Assembly (NCBI GenBank): GCA_030679805.1
Contig: JAUXST010000842.1
Span: forward strand, 1-17,538
Length of the DNA stretch: 17,538 nucleotides
Direction of reading: 5' to 3'
From: Reyranella sp.
GTDB lineage: Bacteria > Pseudomonadota > Alphaproteobacteria > Reyranellales > Reyranellaceae
Positions 8,595-15,367 of the stretch are shown piece after piece (position 1 is the first letter of the stretch; each line of letters begins with the position of its first letter). A program made the position numbers and the translations under genes. The notes under the pieces are model-generated. The model saw nothing but the letters and a program-made list of their open reading frames with translations. It did no database searches and had not been told where the DNA came from.

Positions 8595-9455
8595 ATGCAG
8601 CGAGTCGCCACCGGCTACGGCCTGATCGAAGGCCCCGTCTGGGATCCGGCCCGCGGTCTCTATTTCAGCGATGTCATCAACGGTGGCGTCCATCTGTTGA
8701 ATGGCGCCGGAGCCGTGTCGCTGGTTGTGCCGAAACGGCGCGGCATCGGTGGCATGGCCCTGCATGAGAAGGGCGGGCTGGTGGTGGGCGGACGCGACAT
8801 TGCCTGCGTGTCACTCTTGAGAGCTGGGGGCGATGGCACGACACGTACCCTGCAGTCGCTCGACGCCATTCCCGGCGCGACCGGCTTCAACGACCTCACG
8901 ACCGATCGCGCGGGCCGCATCTATGTCGGCTCGCTCGCCTACCGCGTGTTCGGCGGCGAGGTGCCCAGGCCCGGGCATCTGCATGTCATCGATCTGGACG
9001 GCAGGATGCGCACCCTGTCGGACGGTGTGCTGCTCACCAACGGCCTCGGCTTCTCGCCCGACAGCAAGCGCCTCTATCACAGCGATGCCCGCGCGCCGCT
9101 GGTGTGGGCCTACGACGTGAGGGAGGGCGGCTCGGTCGGTCCGTGGCGCAAGTTCGCGGCGCTCGGCGACGATGGCGTCCCCGACGGCCTGAAGGTGGCG
9201 AGCGACGGCTCTGTCTGGGTGGCCGATGCCCACGGCGGGCGCGTCGCGGTGTTCGATGCAGACGGCACGCACCGCCGCGACATCGCGGTGCCCCTGCCGA
9301 TGGTCACCAGCCTCTGTTTCGCCGGCGACGATCTCTGCGATCTCTATGTCGTCACCGGTTCGCGCGGCGGCACGTCGGAGAATTGCGGGAGCATCTTTCG
9401 CACGCGGGTCGAGGTTGCGGGGCTGGCGCTGCCGCCGGCGCGGGTGGCCCTCTGA
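8595..9455 (+). CDS. SMP-30/gluconolactonase/LRE family protein
   Basis: Six-bladed b-propeller of the SMP-30/regucalcin/gluconolactonase family, 286 residues, expected to be a cytosolic metal-dependent lactone hydrolase. The metal and active-site residues align with the family: Glu12 (LIEGPVW), Asn99 (TGFNDLTTD), Asn149 (LLTNGLGFSPD) and Asp197 (VPDGLKV). No signal peptide. CGGAGG lies 4 nt before the ATG. It starts 21 bp after the RND pump stop in the same direction and so may be the third gene of the pump operon, which is not a standard pairing. The lactone substrate is unknown; sugar lactones are the common family substrates. Confidence 0.93.
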   Translation: MQRVATGYGLIEGPVWDPARGLYFSDVINGGVHLLNGAGAVSLVVPKRRGIGGMALHEKGGLVVGGRDIACVSLLRAGGDGTTRTLQSLDAIPGATGFNDLTTDRAGRIYVGSLAYRVFGGEVPRPGHLHVIDLDGRMRTLSDGVLLTNGLGFSPDSKRLYHSDARAPLVWAYDVREGGSVGPWRKFAALGDDGVPDGLKVASDGSVWVADAHGGRVAVFDADGTHRRDIAVPLPMVTSLCFAGDDLCDLYVVTGSRGGTSENCGSIFRTRVEVAGLALPPARVAL

Positions 9456-9471
9456 CTCCAGTGGCATTCCC

Positions 9472-9484
9472 CGCCCTCCGGGCG
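9472..9484 (+). terminator. Small GC hairpin after the SMP-30 gene, weak terminator candidate
   Basis: CGCCC-TCC-GGGCG forms a perfect 5-bp stem with a 3-nt loop 17 bp after the SMP-30 stop. The next bases are CAAGGTGGATCG and a T run occurs only later (9499-9502), so it lacks the U tract of an intrinsic terminator. It could attenuate transcription into the cyclase gene or be chance in GC-rich DNA. Confidence 0.2.
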
Positions 9485-9529
9485 CAAGGTGGATCGCGTT
9501 TTCTGCGAGCCGGAGAAAGTTAGAGAGCC

Positions 9530-10264
9530 ATGGCGCTGCAACAGTCGCTGATCTGCAAGGGTTGCTGGCAGACGATGCGGGTGCCGGTCGTCCTGCGCGG
9601 CGTGCTGTCGGCGCCGTTCCGTGTCGTTGGCCTGCGCCCGAGCCGAATGAATCCGAACACCTGCACCCTGTGCGAGCTCATGTTCAAGCGGGTGATGAAG
9701 GCCACAAAGGTCACGATGGATGCCACCATCCTGTTCGCCGACCTCCGCGCCTACACCAGCCTCTCGCAGGCATTGTCGGCGGCCGACATGGCGAGCGTCC
9801 TCGATGCCTTCTACGACGAATGCGCAGGGGCCATCTGGGAGTTCGACGGGCTGCTCAACAAGACCATCGGCGACGCAGTGATGGCGGTGTTCAATTTTCC
9901 CATCAAGCAGCAGGACCACGCCCGGCAGGCGGTGCTGGCCGCCCGCGAGATTCAGCGCCGCTGCACCGCGAGGCAAGCCGAGTTCGCCGAACTTCTGGGC
10001 CGCACCGGCATGGAATTCGGCATCGGTATCGGCATCGATTCCGGTGAACTGAGCTTCGGCGAATTCGGCCGCTCGCATCGCGACCTGACGGCGATCGGCA
10101 CCGTCGTGAACATGGCCTCGCGTGCCCAATCGGCCGCCGCCGCCGGCGAGATCCTGGTAACCGGAGCTGTCTATCAGCGCGTCCGCGCCGATATGCCGGG
10201 CGGCACGGCCAAGAAATACCAACTGAAGGGCTTCGATCGTCCGGTCGAACTCTACACCGCTTGA
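9530..10264 (+). CDS. Class III adenylate/guanylate cyclase with N-terminal CxxC pair
   Basis: Nucleotide cyclase homology domain protein of 244 residues. The catalytic domain spans about 63-244. Metal-binding Asp71 (ILFADLRAYTS) and Asp115 (KTIGDAVMAVF) are present, as are the substrate-selecting Lys111 and Thr187 (DLTAIG), and transition-state Asn194 and Arg198 (VVNMASR). The Lys/Thr pair is the class IIIb pattern and points to ATP as substrate, giving cAMP. Residues 1-60 hold two CxxC motifs (Cys9/Cys12 and Cys45/Cys48), a possible zinc site; the linker includes RPSRMNPNTC. No transmembrane segment is evident. The ribosome site is weak (GGAG 14 nt upstream). The next gene, a methyltransferase, starts 7 bp after its stop. 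Confidence 0.92.
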   Translation: MALQQSLICKGCWQTMRVPVVLRGVLSAPFRVVGLRPSRMNPNTCTLCELMFKRVMKATKVTMDATILFADLRAYTSLSQALSAADMASVLDAFYDECAGAIWEFDGLLNKTIGDAVMAVFNFPIKQQDHARQAVLAAREIQRRCTARQAEFAELLGRTGMEFGIGIGIDSGELSFGEFGRSHRDLTAIGTVVNMASRAQSAAAAGEILVTGAVYQRVRADMPGGTAKKYQLKGFDRPVELYTA

Positions 10265-10271
10265 GGGGCAA

Positions 10272-11099
10272 GTGAATGACGTCGCAGCGCTAAGCACGAT
10301 GCCTCTCTACACCAGCCTCGATCGTATCGAGCGCGGGCTGGCCGCACTGGGCATCGGTCCCGGCGATCCGATCCGGCCGGAGCAACTCTTTCCTCTCGAC
10401 CAATGGCACTATCACGGCGCCGATGCCGTCGCTGCCGCGGCTCGGGCGCTCGGGCTCGGACCGTCGAGCCACGTGCTCGATGTCGGCGCGGGCGTCGGCG
10501 GTCCGGCGCGTTACCTCGCCCATGCCGTGGGATGCCACGTCACCGCGCTCGAACTGCAGCCGGCGCTGCATGGCATCGGCGTCGATCTCACGCGACGCTG
10601 TGGCCTCGCCGATCGCGTTACGCATCGCTGCGGCGATGCGCTCAGCTATCCGCTGCCGCCGGCATCCTTCGACGCGGTCGTGAGCTTCCTGGCCATCCTG
10701 CATATCCCGGATCGTTCGCGCCTGTTTTCGCGGCTCGCCGGCGTGCTGCGTCCGGGCGGGCGCTGCTATGTGGAAGATCTCTGCCAGCGCGCGCCCTTCT
10801 CCCCGCGCGATCTAAGAGATCTCCGCGCCGTCGTGTGCGGCGTCACCGTGACGGGTCCGGGGGACTATGCGGCTGATCTAACGGCGGCTGGCTTCGTCGA
10901 CGTAGTGGCAACCGACCTGACGGACGATTGGGCGCCCTATGCCGCCGAGCGGCTGGCGGCGTGGCGACAAAATCACGGCGCCTATGCCTGCGTGCACGGC
11001 GAAGGGGCCTACGCCGCGCAGGAGCGCTTCTACAGCGTCATCGCGCGTCTCTACGACAGCGGCAGCCTGGGCGGCATTCGCCTGGAGGCCGCGGCCTGA
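10272..11099 (+). CDS. Class I SAM-dependent methyltransferase
   Basis: Rossmann-fold methyltransferase of 275 residues. Motif I is VLDVGAGVGGPARYLA (from residue 68), with an acidic ribose-binding Glu94 at the end of the second strand. Later motifs are CGDALSYPLPPASFDAVVSF and VLRPGGRCYVEDL. A DQWHYHG stretch at 43-49 precedes motif I, as in small-molecule methyltransferases of the UbiE/sterol-like group. The GTG at 10272 follows GAGGGG closely and lies 7 bp after the cyclase stop; ATG at 10299 is an alternative without a ribosome site. The methyl acceptor is unknown. It converges on the CoA-transferase gene with only 4 bp between stop codons. Confidence 0.93.
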   Translation: MNDVAALSTMPLYTSLDRIERGLAALGIGPGDPIRPEQLFPLDQWHYHGADAVAAAARALGLGPSSHVLDVGAGVGGPARYLAHAVGCHVTALELQPALHGIGVDLTRRCGLADRVTHRCGDALSYPLPPASFDAVVSFLAILHIPDRSRLFSRLAGVLRPGGRCYVEDLCQRAPFSPRDLRDLRAVVCGVTVTGPGDYAADLTAAGFVDVVATDLTDDWAPYAAERLAAWRQNHGAYACVHGEGAYAAQERFYSVIARLYDSGSLGGIRLEAAA

Positions 11100-11103
11100 C
11101 GTG

Positions 11104-12240
11104 TCACTTCGCCGGCCGGCCCAGGACCTCGGCCGTATGCTCGCCGAGCCGGGGCGAGGGGCGTGCGGAGCGGGGGCGTACATGGTCGAAGGTGATCGGC
11201 AGGCCGACGACCTTGGGGCCTCCCTCCGGAAGCTGCTGCACCAGCTTCGACGCCGCGAGCTGCTCGCTGGTCGCCACCTCGCCGATGTCGTTCACCGGCG
11301 CGCAGGGGACGCCGGCCTTGTCCATGGCCGCCAGCCAATGCGCCCGCGTCTGCTGCTTCAGCGTCGCCGAGATCATCGGCAGCAGCTCGGCCTTGTGGGC
11401 CACGCGCTCGGCGCTCTTCGCAAAGCGCGGATCGGTGGCCCAGTCGGGCCGCCCCAGCACCGCCGCGCAGCGCGCCCACAACCGGTCGTTGCCGGGCGCG
11501 AGGCAGATCGGATGGTCGGCGGTCTCGAACGTCTGGTAGGGCACGATCACCGGGCTGCCGGTGCCGTGGCGCTGTGAGATGGTGCCGTTGGCGATGTAAT
11601 TGTTCACTGAGCCTTCGACCCAATGTACCGCCGAGTCGAACAGCGAGGTGTCGACCAGGCAGCCCTTGCCGGTCTTGTCGCGCATGCGCAGCGCCGCCAG
11701 TGCGCCGATGGCGCAGAACATGCCGGTCGCCTTGTCGTTGATCGAGGCGCCGCAGAATGTCGGCGGATCCTCGGCCCGGCCGGTGATGCTCATCATGCCG
11801 CCATAGGCCTGCAGCAACGGGTCGAAGCCCGGTTTCATTTTTAGCGGCCCCTCGTAGCCGAAGGCCCAGATCGAGCAGTAGATCAGCCGTGGATGCTGCT
11901 TCAGCATCGCCTCGGGGCCGATGCCGATCTCGTCGACCACGCCGGGGCGCAAATTCTGGATCAAGATGTCGGCGCCCTCGCAGAGCTTGTTCAGCGCCTC
12001 GAGGTCGGCCGGCAGTTTCAGGTCGAGCACGACCGAGCGCTTGTTGCGGTTCTGGCTGTGGAAGTAGAGCGACGCGCCGTCGTGGGCGAACGGAGGGCCC
12101 CAGATACGCGCGTCGTCGCCCTCGGGCTTCTCGATCTTGATCACGTCAGCGCCCATGTCGGCCAGCAGCACCCCGGCGAGCGGGCCGGCCAAAGCCTGCC
12201 CGACCTCGATCACGCGAATTCCCTCGAGCGGTAGTGTCAC
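11104..12240 (-). CDS. CaiB/BaiF family CoA-transferase
   Basis: Class III CoA-transferase of 378 residues, which moves CoA between carboxylic acids through an aspartyl intermediate, or acts as an acyl-CoA racemase in related members. The start is taken as GTG 12240 (VTLPLEGIRVIEVG), with GGAGAGAGAGG upstream; in-frame extension to ATG 12318 adds residues unlike the family. Characteristic segments: LAGPLAGVLLADMGADVIKIE (17-37), RNKRSVVLDLK (65-75), GFDPLLQAYGGMMSITG (138-154). Asp169 in SINDKATG is at the position of the nucleophile in formyl-CoA transferase and CaiB. The C-terminal PCAPVNDIGEV motif is also present. It is transcribed divergently from an amidohydrolase. Substrate acids are unknown. 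Confidence 0.95.
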   Translation of the reverse strand: MTLPLEGIRVIEVGQALAGPLAGVLLADMGADVIKIEKPEGDDARIWGPPFAHDGASLYFHSQNRNKRSVVLDLKLPADLEALNKLCEGADILIQNLRPGVVDEIGIGPEAMLKQHPRLIYCSIWAFGYEGPLKMKPGFDPLLQAYGGMMSITGRAEDPPTFCGASINDKATGMFCAIGALAALRMRDKTGKGCLVDTSLFDSAVHWVEGSVNNYIANGTISQRHGTGSPVIVPYQTFETADHPICLAPGNDRLWARCAAVLGRPDWATDPRFAKSAERVAHKAELLPMISATLKQQTRAHWLAAMDKAGVPCAPVNDIGEVATSEQLAASKLVQQLPEGGPKVVGLPITFDHVRPRSARPSPRLGEHTAEVLGRPAK

Positions 12241-12288
12241 GATGCCTCTCTCTCCGACGCTGTACCCTGCGATGTTGGTAATGAGATG

Positions 12289-12298
12289 GCGGGCCCGC
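12289..12298. repeat. Perfect 10-bp palindrome in the CoA-transferase/amidohydrolase divergent gap
   Basis: GCGGGCCCGC is its own reverse complement and sits near the middle of the 147-bp divergent region (12241-12387). It could be part of an operator, but short GC palindromes are common by chance at this base composition. A TATAGT hexamer at 12352-12357 resembles a -10 box for the plus-strand gene but has no recognisable -35 partner 16-18 nt upstream. Confidence 0.2.
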
Positions 12299-12387
12299 GT
12301 AAAGATCGCGTTCCTCACCGCGAAGCGGCGACGGGAAAGGGCTTACTGCCTTATAGTCCCACCCAAGAAAACAGGAAGGACACCAGG

Positions 12388-13659
12388 ATGCGGCTGCTGA
12401 TCGAGCACGCGACGGTCTGGGACGGCAGCGGCGCGGTGCCGTTTCCGGGCCAGGTATTGATCGAGGGCGAGCGCATCGTGGCGGTGGCGCCGGCCGGCGA
12501 GGCCGTGTCGGCTGCCGAGGGCGCGGCGCGGATTGACGCCGGCGGAAAATTCCTGATGCCCGGCTTGGTCGAAGGCCATGCCCATCTTTCCTTCGTCGAC
12601 ACGCCGCGCGGCACTGCGCTGGGAGAACTGCCGCCCGAGGACCACGCACTCCTCACCATGGATGCCGCGCGGAAATTGCTGGGTGCCGGCTTCACCAGCG
12701 CCTGTTCGGCGGCGGCAGCCAAGATCCGCCTCGACGTCGCGGTGCGCGACGCCATCGAGCGCGGCCACACGGATGGGCCGAGGCTGCTCGCGGCCAGCCC
12801 CGAACTCACCGTCACCGGTGGCCTGGGTGACGGCCGTCGTCTGCACCTGCACCAGGACAGTTTCGGTGTTGCCGTCGATGGGCCCGACGAGGTCCGGCGC
12901 ATGGCGCGGCTCTGCCTGCGCGAGGGCTGCGACACCATCAAGCTCAATATCTCGGGCGATGTCGGCACCGAGTCGGCGCTGGCCGAAGCCACGGTCATGA
13001 CCGATGCCGAGGTCGCGGCCGGTGTCGAGGCCGCCCACACGATCGGCCGCCGGGTCGCCGCCCATGCCCGCGCTTCCAACTCGGTGAAGCTGGCACTGCG
13101 CCATGGCGTCGACATCATCTATCACTGCGACTTCGCCGACGACGAGGCGCTCGACATGCTGGAGGCCGCCAAGGACCGCGTCTTCACCGGCCCGGCGATC
13201 GGTCTCGTGGTGAACCGGCTGGAGAGCCTGCGCGGCGACAATTCGGTGCAGGGCCAAATCGCTCTCGAGCGGCTGAAGCCGCTCTACGAGGCGACCTGCC
13301 GCGTGCACGTCGAGATGCGCAAGCGCGGCATCCGCATCGTGATCGGCGGCGACTACGGCTTCGCCGCCACCCCGCAGGGCACCAACGCGCGCGACCTCGA
13401 CCACTTCGTGACGCACTTCGGTTTCAGCGCCGGCGAGGCGCTGCAGGCCGCGACTCGCACCGGCGGCGAGATCATGAAGCGCGGCCACGAGCTCGGCCAG
13501 ATCCGGCCGGGCTTTCTCGCCGACCTGCTGCTGGTCGACGGCGACCCGCTGCACGACGTGCGCGTGCTGCAGGACAAGGCGCGGCTCGCGATGATCATGA
13601 AGGGCGGCGTGCGCTACGAGCCGTGCGAGGGCGCGCCGCATGTGCGGCGGCTGCACTGA
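12388..13659 (+). CDS. Metal-dependent amidohydrolase family protein (imidazolonepropionase/prolidase-like)
   Basis: TIM-barrel amidohydrolase of 423 residues, probably cytosolic with a binuclear metal centre. Metal ligands can be placed: His64 and His66 (EGHAHL), probable carboxylated Lys185 (CDTIKLNISGD), His226 (AAHARA), His246 (IIYHCD) and Asp322 (IGGDYGF). The N- and C-terminal strands (LLIEHATVWDGSG and GFLADLLLVDGDPLHDVRVL) form the composite b-sandwich typical of the superfamily. This ligand set matches the branch that includes Xaa-Pro/Xaa-Arg dipeptidases and imidazolonepropionase-like proteins. ATG 12388 has AGGAAGGA 7 nt upstream; an in-frame ATG at 12286 is rejected because it reaches into the leader. 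Transcribed divergently from the CoA-transferase. Substrate unknown. Confidence 0.94.
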   Translation: MRLLIEHATVWDGSGAVPFPGQVLIEGERIVAVAPAGEAVSAAEGAARIDAGGKFLMPGLVEGHAHLSFVDTPRGTALGELPPEDHALLTMDAARKLLGAGFTSACSAAAAKIRLDVAVRDAIERGHTDGPRLLAASPELTVTGGLGDGRRLHLHQDSFGVAVDGPDEVRRMARLCLREGCDTIKLNISGDVGTESALAEATVMTDAEVAAGVEAAHTIGRRVAAHARASNSVKLALRHGVDIIYHCDFADDEALDMLEAAKDRVFTGPAIGLVVNRLESLRGDNSVQGQIALERLKPLYEATCRVHVEMRKRGIRIVIGGDYGFAATPQGTNARDLDHFVTHFGFSAGEALQAATRTGGEIMKRGHELGQIRPGFLADLLLVDGDPLHDVRVLQDKARLAMIMKGGVRYEPCEGAPHVRRLH

Positions 13660-13715
13660 GGGAAGCGATTGCTGTGGCGTAACTGTCGCTGCCACGCCAG
13701 AGAGCTGGTCGTACC

Positions 13716-13728
13716 GCCGGACTCCGGC
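13716..13728. terminator. Hairpin between convergent genes, weak terminator candidate
   Basis: GCCGG-ACT-CCGGC forms a 5-bp perfect stem in the 70-bp gap between the amidohydrolase and the selenoprotein gene, immediately after the latter's stop codon on the minus strand. A second, looser inverted repeat (TGGCGT 13675-13680 with ACGCCA 13694-13699, 13-nt loop) lies nearby. Neither is followed by a clear T run in either direction, so termination is only suggested by the position. Confidence 0.3.
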
Positions 13729-13729
13729 T

Positions 13730-14251
13730 TCAGCCCTTTAGTAATATCTGCAGGGCCTGCTGGTAGGCGATCTCTGCCCGAACCTTGAGTTCAGGCAGCG
13801 TGCAGCTGCCGATCGGGTGTTGGACCTTCACGACCGGATAGTCGGGCAGACCGAGCACGCGCGCGATGTTCCGCACTGTCACCTCGAAAGGCGCGGTGCA
13901 GATCGCCACGGCGCGCTTGCCGTGCTGTTCGAAGCTGATGCTGTCGTGCAGACTGCACGTTGAGCAGGAACCTCAGTCCCCCAGGCCGGTGATGAGGAAG
14001 TCGACCTCCTGCGCGAGCTGGACGAGGGTTGGCGCCGGTGCAGGTGCGCTCGCATTCTTCTTCGAGACGACGGTGCGCACGGTGCAGCCATGGCGCTCGA
14101 CAAAGAGCTGGGCGACTTCGCGCAGCATCTCGTCGGCGTTGAGCTTGCCGTTCTCGAGAATGCCGATCCGGAGCCCATCGAGGCCCGCCAGCGGCGGTGC
14201 GCGAAAGGCCTTGCGTTTGGGCGTCGTCGACATCGGTGAATAGAGCTGCAT
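13730..14251 (-). CDS. UGSC family selenoprotein (in-frame UGA read as selenocysteine)
   Basis: Read from ATG 14251 with UGA 13973-13975 as Sec, this is a 173-residue protein. Residues 23-62 form an a/b start (LDGLRIGILENGKLNADEML), 67-75 an Ala/Pro linker, then FLITGLGD, Sec93-Gly-Ser-Cys96-Ser-Thr-Cys99, and an uninterrupted C-terminal part (residues 100-173) including CTAPFE and HPIGSCTLPEL (Cys150). The frame ends at a normal TGA at 13730-13732. AAGGAG lies 8 nt before the ATG. The Sec-Gly-Ser-Cys motif defines the family that NCBI names 'UGSC family (seleno)protein' (recalled, not searched). UxxC resembles thiol redox sites, so a redox or Sec-nucleophile role is inferred; the reaction is unknown. 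It starts 20 bp after its likely partner gene. The alternative, a pseudogene, is disfavoured by the SECIS-like hairpin and intact downstream frame. The genome must also supply selA, selB, selC and selD, not seen here. Confidence 0.9.
13939..13966 (-). promoter_or_regulatory. Bacterial SECIS-like element for UGA decoding
   Basis: On the mRNA, CGUGCA-GUC-UGCACG (13945-13959) forms a 6-bp perfect stem with a 3-nt loop. Its loop begins 20 nt after the UGA with a G in first position. An outer UGCU/AGCA stem (U7-U10 with A31-A34 after the UGA) can form across a small internal loop. The core GCAGUCUGC differs from the GCAGGUCUGC of E. coli fdhF by one base in the loop, and the loop position (19-22 nt after the UGA in fdhF) is nearly identical. 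This is the site SelB would bind to deliver Sec-tRNA. It lies inside the coding frame, as bacterial SECIS elements do. Confidence 0.85.
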
Positions 14252-14271
14252 GGAAGGGACTCCTTGATCTT

Positions 14272-15354
14272 CTATTGTTTTGCGCCAGCGGGCGTCGCGG
14301 CGATGGCATTGTGCTGCATGATCGAGCTTCGGCCGCGGCTCCATGACGGGATGAAACAGGAATGACCGCCGGCGTCACCGCCGCCCATGGTCACGAGGAT
14401 GTCGTCCGGCCGCAGGCCGCGATGCATGAAGCCCGCCACGGCAAGCGCCGATGCGCCTTCGCCGTGCTGGGCGTCGTACTCGCGGTCGCGGTACTTGCCG
14501 GCGCCCTTCATGCCCTCGACGGAGCGTCTGGCGGTGGCGAAGAGGAAGTCCTGTACTTTCTCGCGCGACCAGCCGGCGTCGGCCACGATCTTCATATGCT
14601 CGGGCGCCAGGATCACCACGCTTTGGCCGAGGGTGATGCAGCCATAGTTGGCCATGGTATCGGCGACCGAGATCAGGATCTCCTCGGGCTTGTTGCCGCC
14701 ATGGTTCTCGACATTCGCGAAGCCGCCGCCGGCGAAGACGGTAACGCTCGACGTGCCCTTGGCGTAACCCTGCGCCTCGCACAGCAGCGGCCACGGATTG
14801 CCGCGCGCGCGTTCGGCGATGCAGAAGCTGTACTTGCCCGGATTGCCCTGGGTCGACTTGTCCGAGATGCCTGGCAGCATCTGAAAGACGTTGCGCAGGA
14901 TGAGTCGTACCGCGCGGCCGATCGTGCCGTTGGCGCGATTGCCGGGGCCGAACAGGTTGACGTCCGAGTTCATGCCGATCTCGTCGGCTAGGGGGCCGCT
15001 CACGATGATCAGCGGCGCCGAGCCGCCGGTGCTGGCGGTCGAGCCGTGAAAATTGAACTCCGTGCGGTCCATCGCCTCGAAGGCGGCGACGATCACCGGG
15101 AAATATTCCGGAAGGCATCCGGCCATCACCGCATTCGCGGCGGCGGCGTGCAGTGAGAGATCGAGGCCGGTGGCCGGATGGTGCGCGATCACCGTCTCAG
15201 CGGGCCGCGTCTCGGCCGCCAGCATGGCTTTCACGCGCTCGACGGCAGGCGGCACAACCGGCAGGCCGTCGGTCCAGCCCTGCTCGTAGCACCAGTCGAT
15301 GGCGGCGAGCAGGTCGTCGGGGGCTTCGTGTATGCGAGGCTTTACTGCTGACAA
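14272..15354 (-). CDS. Conserved protein of unknown function, probable partner domain of the UGSC selenoprotein
   Basis: A 360-residue soluble protein without signal peptide or membrane segment. It opens with IDWCYEQGWTDGLPVVPPAVERV (residues 19-41), followed by AANAVMAGCLPEYFPVIVAAFEAM, SAPLIIVSGPLADEIGMNSDVNLFGPGNRANGTIGRAVRL, QGNPGKYSFCIAE and a Gly-rich C-terminus (VTMGGGDAGGHS). I recall these signatures from proteins annotated near, or fused to, UGSC domains, but cannot verify this here. Conserved Cys22, Cys79 and others could serve redox or ligand binding. The start is TTG 15354, 13 bp after the stop of the upstream binding-protein gene, with GAGGG upstream; no ATG precedes the conserved N-terminus. 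The UGSC selenoprotein begins 20 bp after its stop, so the two are very likely co-translated and may form one complex. No reaction is assigned. Confidence 0.85.
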   Translation of the reverse strand: MSAVKPRIHEAPDDLLAAIDWCYEQGWTDGLPVVPPAVERVKAMLAAETRPAETVIAHHPATGLDLSLHAAAANAVMAGCLPEYFPVIVAAFEAMDRTEFNFHGSTASTGGSAPLIIVSGPLADEIGMNSDVNLFGPGNRANGTIGRAVRLILRNVFQMLPGISDKSTQGNPGKYSFCIAERARGNPWPLLCEAQGYAKGTSSVTVFAGGGFANVENHGGNKPEEILISVADTMANYGCITLGQSVVILAPEHMKIVADAGWSREKVQDFLFATARRSVEGMKGAGKYRDREYDAQHGEGASALAVAGFMHRGLRPDDILVTMGGGDAGGHSCFIPSWSRGRSSIMQHNAIAATPAGAKQ

Positions 15355-15367
15355 GGCCTGCCCACCC

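Noticed and set aside
12343..13695. 450-residue minus-strand open frame opposite the amidohydrolase
   Set aside because: Antisense shadow; the plus-strand gene has complete metal-binding motifs and a good ribosome site.
13660..13729. Strong intrinsic terminator between the convergent genes
   Set aside because: Hairpins are present but none is followed by a proper T run; kept only as a weak candidate.
13973..14251. Reading the UGA at 13973 as a true stop or as a nonsense mutation in a pseudogene
   Set aside because: The frame after the UGA continues without indels to a normal stop, the motif is exactly GD-Sec-GSC, and a correctly spaced fdhF-like hairpin follows. A random Cys-to-stop mutation would not bring a SECIS hairpin.
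13791..14378. A 195-residue open frame on the minus strand overlapping the selenoprotein gene
   Set aside because: Its translation is Arg/Ala/Pro-rich low-complexity sequence without family motifs, starts inside the preceding gene, and is a shifted frame of the real gene.
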